From Planctomycetales bacterium 71-10 (GTDB taxonomy: Bacteria > Planctomycetota > Planctomycetia > Isosphaerales > Isosphaeraceae), in assembly GCA_001898385.1 (NCBI GenBank), contig MKTT01000149.1, forward strand, positions 1-56,107: a stretch of DNA of 56,107 bases. Reading direction: 5' to 3'. Below the pieces are notes generated by a model, which saw only the letters and a list, made by a program, of their open reading frames with translations, had not been told where the DNA came from and did not search any database. Shown piece after piece: positions 8,513-15,236 of this stretch. The first letter of the stretch is position 1; every line of letters starts with the position of its first letter. The position numbers and the translations under genes were made by a program.

Positions 8513-9640
8513 ATGACGGATCAGGGCGAAGTGCGGATCGGGATCGTGGGCTGCGGCGGGTTCGGGCTGTACGCGCTCCAGCAGTATGCCCAGGCGCCGG
8601 ACGTCCGGCTGGTCGCGATGGCGGGCACGGCGCGCGAGGCGTCCATCGCCGCGGCGAAGCGGTTCGGCATCCCGGACGTGGAGGCGGTGGATTCGCTCCT
8701 GGCCCGCGACGACGTCGACCTGGTCTACGTCGCCACGCCGCCGTTCCTGCACCATGAGCAGGCGCTCCGGGCCCTCCGCGCCGGCAAGCACGTCCTCTGC
8801 GAGAAGCCGTTGGCGATGACCGTCGAGCAGGCCGACGAGATGATCGCCGAGGCGAAGTCGCGCGACCTCCTCCTCGTCGCCAACCTCATGCAGCGGTACA
8901 ACCCCGTTTACGAGGCCGTCTCGAAGCTGTTCGCGGAGCGGCTCCTCGGCGAGCCGATCCACGCCTTCTTCGAGAATTACGCCTCCGACGAGAACCTGGG
9001 CCCGGCCCACTGGTTCTGGGATCGATCGAAGAGCGGCGGCATCTTCGTCGAGCACGGCGTCCACTTCTTCGACCTGTTCGCCGGCTGGCTCGGCCGGGGC
9101 GAGGTCGTTTCCGCCCAGCGCGGGATCCGGCCGGGAAGCTCGCCTCCCATCGAGGAGCAGGTCCAGTGCGCGGTCCGCTACAAGGACGACGTGCTGGTCA
9201 ACTTCTACCACGGCTTCCACCAGCCGGGCCGGATGGACCGGCAAGAGCTGCGCATCGTCTTCGAGCGCGGCGACGTCACCCTTTACGGCTGGATCCCGAC
9301 CGTCGTGAAGGTCCACGCGATCGCCGACGAGGCCCGGACGAAGGCGCTCGGCGACCTCTTCCCCGGCGCGCGGCTCGACTGCACCGTCGGCTACAGCCCG
9401 AAGGACCGGAAGTGCGACGCGAGGCACAAGGGCCTGGACGTCTACCAGATGCTGGAATTGACGTGGGGCGAGGGGGTCGTGAAGTCGCACCGCTACGGCG
9501 AGCTGCTCCGCCTGATGATGACGGACCAGCTCGCCTGGATCCGCGACCGCTCGCACGTCCGCAAGGTCACCGAGGCGAACGGCCGCGAGTCGCTGGCTCT
9601 CGCCTGCGCCGCCGACCGGCTGGCGCAGGCGTCGGCGTGA
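8513..9640 (+). CDS. Gfo/Idh/MocA family oxidoreductase
   Basis: 375-residue NAD(P)-dependent dehydrogenase-like protein. The Rossmann fold starts at residue 8 with IGIVGCGGFGLYAL. The conserved LCEKPLAMT segment contains the catalytic-region EKP motif. The C-terminal alpha/beta domain includes GGIFVEHGVHFFDL, close to the usual GG..D.G.H..D pattern, with His/Asp residues suited to sugar or cyclitol substrates. The substrate is unknown; this family is greatly expanded in planctomycetes. ATG 8513 is chosen because the similarity to the family begins just after it; the open frame extends far upstream but only antisense to purE. It stands alone as a transcript, with its own promoter-like sequence. 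Confidence 0.9.
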   Translation: MTDQGEVRIGIVGCGGFGLYALQQYAQAPDVRLVAMAGTAREASIAAAKRFGIPDVEAVDSLLARDDVDLVYVATPPFLHHEQALRALRAGKHVLCEKPLAMTVEQADEMIAEAKSRDLLLVANLMQRYNPVYEAVSKLFAERLLGEPIHAFFENYASDENLGPAHWFWDRSKSGGIFVEHGVHFFDLFAGWLGRGEVVSAQRGIRPGSSPPIEEQVQCAVRYKDDVLVNFYHGFHQPGRMDRQELRIVFERGDVTLYGWIPTVVKVHAIADEARTKALGDLFPGARLDCTVGYSPKDRKCDARHKGLDVYQMLELTWGEGVVKSHRYGELLRLMMTDQLAWIRDRSHVRKVTEANGRESLALACAADRLAQASA

Positions 9641-9643
9641 GGT

Positions 9644-9826
9644 TCAGCAACTCGGCCCGGAGGGATCGGACGGCTTCGGAGACCCCGGAGACGGCTCGGG
9701 ATGCGCCGGGAACGGCGTGCGGTGCTCCGCGGGCTTGGGCATGAACGGGAAGTCCGGCGGCGGCGCGGGGACCGGCGGGGGCTCGTCGGGGGTGGGGATC
9801 GCGTCCGGGGTTGGCTTGTCGGGCAT
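9644..9826 (-). CDS. Small proline-rich hypothetical protein
   Basis: 60 residues, very rich in Pro with many Asp and Glu (starts MPDKPTPDAIPTPDEPPP, ends PSGPSC). A good GGGAGGA ribosome-binding site lies 5-6 bases before the ATG, the main reason to accept this short frame. No domain is recognised. It is probably disordered. It lies downstream of the DUF2171 gene, separated from it by a strong palindrome, and converges with the oxidoreductase gene with a three-base gap. Confidence 0.5.
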   Translation of the reverse strand: MPDKPTPDAIPTPDEPPPVPAPPPDFPFMPKPAEHRTPFPAHPEPSPGSPKPSDPSGPSC

Positions 9827-9876
9827 GGTTCGGTCCTCCCGCAGCAAAGAGGCGGATGGCTCGGCCTGGAAGCGGA

Positions 9877-9906
9877 ACGAGCCTTCCTCGCGCGAGGAAG
9901 GCTCGT
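9877..9906 (-). terminator. Perfect 30-bp palindrome, putative terminator or operator
   Basis: A perfectly self-complementary 30-base sequence (centre CGCG; half-site ACGAGCCTTCCTCGC) lies 22 bases beyond the DUF2171 stop and 50 bases before the next start. As RNA it would make a very stable stem with almost no loop. There is no U-tract after it, so either factor-dependent termination or DNA binding is possible. Confidence 0.55.
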
Positions 9907-9927
9907 GAAGCCTGAGAGGCGGGGGCG

Positions 9928-10212
9928 TCAGGCCGGCTGCCACTCGTCCTGGACCTGGACGTGATCCCGATCCAGGTGGACGTGGCCGTGGACCTTGGCC
10001 ACCCACGACAGGGGGATCCGGTGGTGCTGCCCGTCGGGGCTGTCGCTGCGGGTCAGCTTGATGGAGTCCCCTTCGACATGGTCGACCCGGCCGACCTTCG
10101 TGCCGCAGGACGCGTAGACGTCCATGTGCTCGCGGATGTCGTCGACGGTGCCGACGGGGCCGGTGCTCTCGTCCAGGGAAGCGGCGGTCTTGTCGGGGTG
10201 GTCGTGCGTCAT
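9928..10212 (-). CDS. DUF2171 domain protein (PRC-barrel-like)
   Basis: 94 residues. The region from about residue 24 reads VDDIREHMDVYASCGTKVG, then VDHVEGDSIKLTR and HRIPLSWVAKV, the typical DUF2171 pattern of a small beta-barrel. Such proteins are common in stress-related loci, but no biochemical role is established. AGGAGA lies 7 bases before the ATG. Divergent from the GH130 gene at 10391, with a TTGTCC...GGACAA palindrome between them. Confidence 0.8.
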   Translation of the reverse strand: MTHDHPDKTAASLDESTGPVGTVDDIREHMDVYASCGTKVGRVDHVEGDSIKLTRSDSPDGQHHRIPLSWVAKVHGHVHLDRDHVQVQDEWQPA

Positions 10213-10269
10213 CGTCGTTCTCCTGTGTCGAACCGGTCTATCGGAACATCCCGCGATCGGCGGGTGGGT

Positions 10270-10284
10270 TTGTCCCTAGGACAA
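10270..10284. promoter_or_regulatory. Inverted repeat TTGTCC-CTA-GGACAA, possible operator
   Basis: A perfect 6+6 inverted repeat with a 3-base centre in the 178-base divergent gap between the DUF2171 and GH130 genes. A factor bound here could affect both genes. No regulator is identified. Confidence 0.4.
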
Positions 10285-10390
10285 CGCAAGGCGCGTGCCG
10301 GTCGTGCGGATCGACGCGGCTGTCCCGCGGGGCGTCGGCCGGGGTAAGCTGATCGTCGCGGACCCGACCGGACGACCGAAGGAGCGACCC

Positions 10391-11455
10391 ATGATCCTGC
10401 CACGGCTGTTCGAAAAGCTGCTGCTGACGCCCGCCGACGTGAAGCCCTCGCGCGACGACTTCGAGGTCGTGGGGGCGTTCAACCCCGGCGTGATCCGGGC
10501 CGGCGACGAGGTGGTGATGCTGGTGCGCGTGGCCGAGCGCCCGCGCGAGGTCCGCCCCGGCTTCACCCCCCTGCCCCGCTGGGACGCCGACGCCGGCCTG
10601 ACGGTCGACTGGACCCCCGACGACGAGCTGCGGCCCATCGACCCCCGCGTCGTCGAGCGCAAGGCCGACGGCCTGGTCCGGCTCACGTTCACGTCGCATT
10701 TGCAGGTCGTCCGCCTGGGCGACGGCCGTTCCGTGCGCGGGATCGACCCCGTGCGGTTCGTCCCCGAGGGGCCGATGGAGGAGTTCGGCGTCGAGGACCC
10801 CCGGATCACGGCGCTCGACGGGCGTTACTACTTCACCTATGTTTCCGTGTCGCGCCACGGCGCCTGCACGTCGCTGGCGTCGACGGCCGACTTCCGTTCC
10901 TTCGAGCGGCATGGCGTCATCTTCTGCTCGGAGAACAAGGACGTGGTCCTGTTCCCGGAGACGATCGGCGGCGAATACGCGGCGATCCACCGGCCGAACC
11001 CGGCGACGCCGTTCAACCGCCCCGAGATGTGGACCGCGACCTCCCTCGACCTGCTCCACTGGGGCCGCCACGCCTGCCTGCACGGCGGCGGCGGTTCTTG
11101 GGAGACGGGCCGCGTCGGGGCCGGGACGCCTCCGGTGCGCGTGCCCGACGGCTGGCTCGAAATCTACCACGGCAACCGTCGCCCCACGAAGCCCGGCGAG
11201 GTCGGCGCCTACTCCACCGGCGTCCTCCTCCTCGCCCCCGACGACCCCTCGCGCGTCCTGGCCCGCACCCCCGACTCCATCTTCGAACCCACCGCCGACT
11301 TCGAACGCCGTGGCTTCGTCCCCGACGTCGTCTTCCCCACCGGCATCGTCGAATCCCCCGCCGGCTACCTCGTCTACTACGGGGCCGCCGATTCGGCCTC
11401 GGCCGTCGTGGAGTTCTCGCGGGCCGACCTGATGGGGGCGCTGGAGGCGGTGTGA
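10391..11455 (+). CDS. GH130 family glycoside phosphorylase or hydrolase
   Basis: 354 residues forming a single five-bladed propeller-type GH130 domain. GH130 enzymes cleave beta-mannosides, mostly by phosphorolysis. Visible family signatures: GAFNPGVIRAGDEVVMLVR near the start, the EFGVEDPRIT segment (residues about 133-142) with the catalytic Asp region, the ENKDVVLFPE loop, IHRPNP, and the late GFVPDVVFPTGI. AAGGAG precedes ATG 10391 by 7 bases. A second, longer GH130 lies at 13663-15162 in an operon with a glycosyltransferase; this shorter form differs at the N-terminus and need not share the substrate. Phosphorylase versus hydrolase cannot be decided by eye. Confidence 0.9.
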   Translation: MILPRLFEKLLLTPADVKPSRDDFEVVGAFNPGVIRAGDEVVMLVRVAERPREVRPGFTPLPRWDADAGLTVDWTPDDELRPIDPRVVERKADGLVRLTFTSHLQVVRLGDGRSVRGIDPVRFVPEGPMEEFGVEDPRITALDGRYYFTYVSVSRHGACTSLASTADFRSFERHGVIFCSENKDVVLFPETIGGEYAAIHRPNPATPFNRPEMWTATSLDLLHWGRHACLHGGGGSWETGRVGAGTPPVRVPDGWLEIYHGNRRPTKPGEVGAYSTGVLLLAPDDPSRVLARTPDSIFEPTADFERRGFVPDVVFPTGIVESPAGYLVYYGAADSASAVVEFSRADLMGALEAV

Positions 11456-11512
11456 CGAGGCCCGCTTGAAGAATTCCGTCGATGGAATACAATCCTTGGG
11501 TGGGAGTTGGGT

Positions 11513-11884
11513 ATGGAATGGGAGGTCCTGTACGACGAGGAGTTCGCCGAGTGGCTTCGGGACCAGGATCGCGAGGTCCGCGTGGCGATCGTGGCTTGCG
11601 TGCCGCTGCTCCAGAGTCGGGGGCCGCACCTCGGCCGGCCGCACGTCGACACCATCAAGGGGTCGACGTATCCGAACATGAAGGAGTTGCACGTCCGGAG
11701 TTTAAGGGAGCCCTGGAGGGTCCTGTTCGCGTTCGACCCGAGGCGATCGGCGATCCTCCTGGCGGCGGGATGCAAGGCGGGCGACCGGCGATGGTATGAG
11801 AAAGTCTTGCCGATCGCCGAGGAGCGATTTCGGCGGCACCTTGAACGATTGGAGAGGATGACCGATGGCGATCAAGGCCGATGA
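11513..11884 (+). CDS. HigB/Gp49-like type II toxin (RelE superfamily)
   Basis: 123 residues from ATG 11513. The frame WEVLYDEEFAEWL, then GRPHVDTIKGSTYPNMKELHVRS, WRVLFAFDPRRSAILLAAG and KAGDRRWYEKVLPIAEERF is typical of the DUF891/Gp49-like branch of RelE-type toxins, which are ribosome-dependent mRNA endonucleases. GGGAG sits about 8 bases before this ATG; an upstream TTG at 11507 is possible. The stop overlaps the antitoxin gene by 20 bases. Toxin-first order is as in higBA operons. Base composition is less GC-rich than the neighbours, consistent with mobility. Confidence 0.85.
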   Translation: MEWEVLYDEEFAEWLRDQDREVRVAIVACVPLLQSRGPHLGRPHVDTIKGSTYPNMKELHVRSLREPWRVLFAFDPRRSAILLAAGCKAGDRRWYEKVLPIAEERFRRHLERLERMTDGDQGR

Positions 11885-12254
11885 TTTCCTCGCCAGCCTC
11901 CCCGAAGACGAGCAGGCCGAGATCCGGGGGCGGGCCGCGGAACTCCTCGCCGAAGAGGCGACCTTGCGGCAGTTGCGGGAGGCCCGCGAGCAGTCTCAGA
12001 AGGATCTCGCCGAGAAGTTGGGCGTCAACCAGGCGGCGGTATCGAAGCTGGAGCGGCGGAGCGACCTCTACCTGAGCACGCTTCGAGGCTATGTCGAGGC
12101 GATCGGCGGCGAGTTGGAGATCGTCGCGAGGTTCCCGGATCGGGCCGTCCGGATCGACCTGCTGTCGTCTCTGGGGAGCGGCGGTCGCAGCATGAGACCG
12201 CAGGGGCGGGGCCGCCGCGATAAGGGGCCGGTCCAAGATCCGGGCGGGGCCTGA
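11865..12254 (+). CDS. HigA-like XRE-family antitoxin
   Basis: 129 residues with a helix-turn-helix at about residues 40-95 (SQKDLAEKLGVNQAAVSKLE, then LYLSTLRGYVEAIGGELEIV), the arrangement typical of XRE-type antitoxins paired with Gp49-like toxins. It would neutralise the toxin and repress the operon. The N-terminal 35 residues form a helical segment (SLPEDEQAEIRGRAAELLAE). The C-terminal tail (after about residue 105) is basic and low complexity. Overlaps the toxin gene and ends 27 bases from a convergent hypothetical gene. Confidence 0.86.
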   Translation: MAIKADDFLASLPEDEQAEIRGRAAELLAEEATLRQLREAREQSQKDLAEKLGVNQAAVSKLERRSDLYLSTLRGYVEAIGGELEIVARFPDRAVRIDLLSSLGSGGRSMRPQGRGRRDKGPVQDPGGA

Positions 12255-12280
12255 GCGTCCGCTCGCGCGGCTCCGTCCTA

Positions 12281-12790
12281 TCAGCGGGAGTCGCGCCGAT
12301 AGATCCTGCGGGCGCATGCGAAGCAACAGTTGATGAACCAAGGCCGATCGTAGTCGTGGGTCAGGATTCCTCGCTTGTTGAATTGGATGGCCATGTTCCC
12401 TATAGGGTGATGGCACTCGCAGCAGATGAGTTCTCGATCATGATCCTTCACCCGAGAGAGGGACCATCCCAGACTTCTCATGTGCTGAATGACTCGTCTT
12501 TCCTGCTCGTCGGATCGGTCGGCGTTGTCAACCCTTGACCCATCTTCGATCTCTCGCTCTGGGCCGACGGTTGAAGGCGTTGTGCCTGACCTCCGATTTG
12601 TGGGTGCGATTATGAAAGCCAAACCGTCGCCGACGCATCGATGGGCCTCGTCACGCTCATCGTCGGTCTGATTCTCGGCCTCCCAGAGCGCGAGGACCTC
12701 GGCGAGCGTCAGGTCGTTGCCCGGGTCGGCGAGCTTGGCGTCGAGGAAGGCGCGGAAGGCGGCCAGGTCGTCGTAGCGGTCGGTCGGCAT
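12281..12790 (-). CDS. Chimeric hypothetical protein: antitoxin-like N-terminus, zinc-binding-like C-terminus
   Basis: 169 residues from ATG 12790. Residues 1-55 (MPTDRYDDLAAFRAFLDAKL, DLTLAEVLALWEAEN) resemble the N-terminal part of small antitoxin-like proteins common in planctomycetes and cyanobacteria. From about residue 60 the composition changes: a polar linker, then ICCECHHPIG and CCFACARRIYR, two CxxC pairs that could bind zinc. DNA for that second half (about 12300-12640) is visibly less GC-rich than anything nearby. I read the gene as a fusion of a local module with a foreign segment. No function is assigned. Confidence 0.6.
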   Translation of the reverse strand: MPTDRYDDLAAFRAFLDAKLADPGNDLTLAEVLALWEAENQTDDERDEAHRCVGDGLAFIIAPTNRRSGTTPSTVGPEREIEDGSRVDNADRSDEQERRVIQHMRSLGWSLSRVKDHDRELICCECHHPIGNMAIQFNKRGILTHDYDRPWFINCCFACARRIYRRDSR

Positions 12791-12810
12791 GGCGGCTTTC
12801 CGAAAGGGCC

Positions 12811-13008
12811 TCACGGTTCCAGGCCGCGATGGGCGGGCAGGCCGTGCCTGGCGCGGAATTCGCGCTCGAAGTCTTCGAACGGACGCGATCGACCCGCGGC
12901 GACTTCCGCCAACCCCTCGCGGATCGCGCGGAGACTCTCCCCGTGGTCCTCGTCGGCGAGCCCAGGAGAGCGGGGGGCGATCGGGTCGTTGGCGCGGTCG
13001 ATCGGCAT
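12811..13008 (-). CDS. Small hypothetical protein, antitoxin-like C-terminal module
   Basis: 65 residues from ATG 13008; a GTG at 13032 would add eight. The part SLRAIREGLAEVAAGRSRPF-EDFEREFRARHGLP matches, from memory of the family, the C-terminal half of the same small antitoxin-like proteins whose N-terminal half appears in the next gene (12281-12790). The two genes are 20 bases apart on the same strand. It could be a remnant or a stand-alone antitoxin; no toxin partner is obvious. Confidence 0.5.
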   Translation of the reverse strand: MPIDRANDPIAPRSPGLADEDHGESLRAIREGLAEVAAGRSRPFEDFEREFRARHGLPAHRGLEP

Positions 13009-13076
13009 GTCGGCCCCCTTTCGATGTCTCACGCGCCAAGCATAGCACGGCGGGCCTGCGCCCGCGAGCGACGGGA

Positions 13077-13172
13077 TCAGCCGATTTCCGCCATGAAGTC
13101 GGCGTGGACGTGGGGCGGGTTCAGCCGGCGCACCGAATCCTCGATGATCCCCTCGATGTTGTAGTCGGAGAT
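13077..13172 (-). pseudogene. Short in-frame coding-like tail after the DUF4303-like gene
   Basis: Directly after the TGA of the gene at 13173, the same frame continues for 31 codons (DYNIEGIIEDSVRRLNPPH, then ADFMAEIG) to a second TGA. The peptide has normal composition for a protein C-terminus. It may be the end of another gene whose 5' part was lost, or of the upstream gene if its TGA arose by mutation. It has no start codon of its own. Confidence 0.35.
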
Positions 13173-13640
13173 TCAGACGGCGAGGAACGGGGCCGGGTCG
13201 CCGAAGGCCCCGGCGTCGCGTGCGGCCTCCAGGCCGCTCGCGACGGCGTCAAGCAGAGAATCGGCGTGGGCGATCTCGAACTCGTCCATCACGCAGAACT
13301 CGTCGGGCTTCGAGTGCAGGGACCGGAACCGCTCATTCAACGCGGCGAGGATGGCGTCGGCGGTTAGGAACCTGGAATGCTCCCAGCGGTCCCATTCGTC
13401 GACGCAGTAGCGATAAAAGCGCTCCGTCCCGTATTCGGGGGCGGCCGGCGGGGCCTCGGTCCTCACGACCGCCGTGAGGCCGTTGATATCGTAGTATTCG
13501 CCCGGGAGGAGGGCGTAGCCGTGGATGTCCCGGCCCTCGGCGCGGAGGGACGCGACGTGGGCGCGGACGCCCTCGGCGACCGCGGCGATCAGGGCGGTCC
13601 TCGGCTCGGCGAGCCAGGCCCGCAATGCGGCTTCATCCAT
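13173..13640 (-). CDS. DUF4303-like hypothetical protein
   Basis: 155 residues. The layout fits DUF4303: an N-terminal helix, the GYALLPGEYYDINGLTAVVRT strand region, then YRYCVDEWDRWEHSRFLTAD and a helical C-terminus. DUF4303 proteins are often found in polymorphic-toxin immunity clusters, but no toxin is adjacent here. Its position in a patch with a toxin-antitoxin pair and gene fragments supports an accessory role. The match is by pattern memory and moderate. Confidence 0.55.
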   Translation of the reverse strand: MDEAALRAWLAEPRTALIAAVAEGVRAHVASLRAEGRDIHGYALLPGEYYDINGLTAVVRTEAPPAAPEYGTERFYRYCVDEWDRWEHSRFLTADAILAALNERFRSLHSKPDEFCVMDEFEIAHADSLLDAVASGLEAARDAGAFGDPAPFLAV

Positions 13641-13662
13641 CTCGGCGCCCCTCTCGTCGGCG

Positions 13663-15162
13663 TCAGACCATCGCCTTGATGACGTCGTCGACGGGGATGG
13701 TGGCGAAGGTGCTGGCGTAGTCGGACATGGCGTAGGGGATGATGAGGACGCCGTCCTTCACCGCCGCGCCGCAGGAGTAGACGACGTTGGGGACGTAGCC
13801 CTCGCGCTCGTTGGCGTTGGGTTCGAGGAGGGGTTCTTCGAGCCGGCCGATGAGGCGCGAGGGGTCGTCCTTGTCGAGCAGGAAGGCGCCCATCGCGTAC
13901 TTGCGCATGGCGCCGACGCCGTGGGTCAGGACGAGCCAGCCGGCGTCGGTCTCGATGGGGGAGCCGCAGTTGCCGAGCTGGACGAACTCCCAGGCGTAGG
14001 TCGGCTTGGCGATGGGGACCTTCGTGTACCAGAAGTGGAGCATGTCCGAGTACATCAGGAAGATGTGCTCGTTGTCCTGGCGGGAGAGCGTGCAGTACAG
14101 GCCGTTCACCTTCCTCGGGAACAGGGCCAGGCCCTTGTTGCGGACCTCCGGGCCGTTGAGGGTGCTGGCCTTGAAGTGGAGGAAGTCCCTCGTCTCCAGG
14201 ATCTGGGGGAGGACGACCTTGCCGTCGAAGGCGGTGTAGGTGGCGTAGTAGGTCGTCGAGCCGTCGTCCTCGCGGAACTCGACGAAGCGGGCGTCCTCGA
14301 TGCCGTTGGTCTCGGTGGGCGAGTACGGGAAGATGATCCGCTCGGAGACGTTCAGGTCGGGGTCGAAGGCGACCTCGTAGTTGGCGCGGACGAGCGTGCG
14401 CATCCCCCGGGCCAGCGGCTCCAGCTCGTGGTGCCGGGGGCGGGCCTGGTGGAGCGCCCGCCCGAGGGCCGTCTCCAGTTCATCGACGGAGAACTGGTCG
14501 CCCAGGGTGTCGAGGACCTGCTCGGCGAACGGGCCGTCGATCCGCAGTTCCACCAGCTTGCGCAGGAACAGGTGCTTGTCGTAGAGGGTGTTGGGGACGG
14601 GCTCCGGGGCGGTGACGAAGCGCGTGGGCTCGTCCATGCGGACGCGGCACGAGGCGTCGACCGTGCCGCTGCGGAAGGTGATCGAGGAGATGTGGCCCTC
14701 GCCCGTGGCGCGCAGGCTGATGATGAACCGCCTGGAGCCCTCGGGGACGCCGGACTGGTCGGGCGCCCAGACCATCGAGGGGTTGAACAGCGCGGCGGAT
14801 TCCAGCGCGTACTCCTGCGTGAAGTAGGCGCCGATGAGCAGCCGGCGATTCTCGCTGATGGGGTGGTCCGTGAGCATCAGCCGGCGGACGTCCTGGAACC
14901 GCTGGAGGAAGAACGCGCGGATCTTCTGGTGGCGGTCGCGGAACTCCAGCATGACCTCGTCGAGCTGCGCCCGGACCTGCTCCTCCGAGAGGGCGCAGAT
15001 GCGGCCGATGATGCGCTCGACGCGGTGGTCGTCGGCCGGCTGGAACGGCCGGATCACGACGCGGCTGTTGTTGGGCCGCAGCACGATGCCGGTGCGGTCG
15101 ACGCGGGGCTGGGGCCGGCCGACGGCGGCCCCCTCGGTGGCCGTGGTCGTTGTGACGTCCAT
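13663..15162 (-). CDS. Long-form GH130 family glycosidase/phosphorylase
   Basis: 499 residues from ATG 15162. About 150 N-terminal residues (RVVIRPFQPADDHRVERIIG, a long helical segment, then RRLLIGAYFTQEYALESAAL FNPSMV) precede a GH130-type propeller with TNGIEDARFVEF (the region of the catalytic Asp), YYATYTAFDGKVVLPQ, NKGLALFPRKVNG and the terminal EGYVPNVVYSCG. This longer subtype is distinct from the 354-residue GH130 at 10391. It follows the glycosyltransferase gene by 74 bases on the same strand, so synthesis and phosphorolytic turnover of the same glycan is plausible. The substrate is probably a beta-mannoside, by family only. Confidence 0.88.
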   Translation of the reverse strand: MDVTTTTATEGAAVGRPQPRVDRTGIVLRPNNSRVVIRPFQPADDHRVERIIGRICALSEEQVRAQLDEVMLEFRDRHQKIRAFFLQRFQDVRRLMLTDHPISENRRLLIGAYFTQEYALESAALFNPSMVWAPDQSGVPEGSRRFIISLRATGEGHISSITFRSGTVDASCRVRMDEPTRFVTAPEPVPNTLYDKHLFLRKLVELRIDGPFAEQVLDTLGDQFSVDELETALGRALHQARPRHHELEPLARGMRTLVRANYEVAFDPDLNVSERIIFPYSPTETNGIEDARFVEFREDDGSTTYYATYTAFDGKVVLPQILETRDFLHFKASTLNGPEVRNKGLALFPRKVNGLYCTLSRQDNEHIFLMYSDMLHFWYTKVPIAKPTYAWEFVQLGNCGSPIETDAGWLVLTHGVGAMRKYAMGAFLLDKDDPSRLIGRLEEPLLEPNANEREGYVPNVVYSCGAAVKDGVLIIPYAMSDYASTFATIPVDDVIKAMV

Positions 15163-15236
15163 GCGGGGGATCCTGGTTCGTGGGGTCTTCGTCCGCGTTG
15201 ACGAGGGGCTCGATCGGGTCGGGACCGGGGGCCGGC

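Noticed and set aside
13525..15201. 558-codon plus-strand frame over the long GH130
   Set aside because: No domain or start signal; the minus-strand GH130 explains the region completely.
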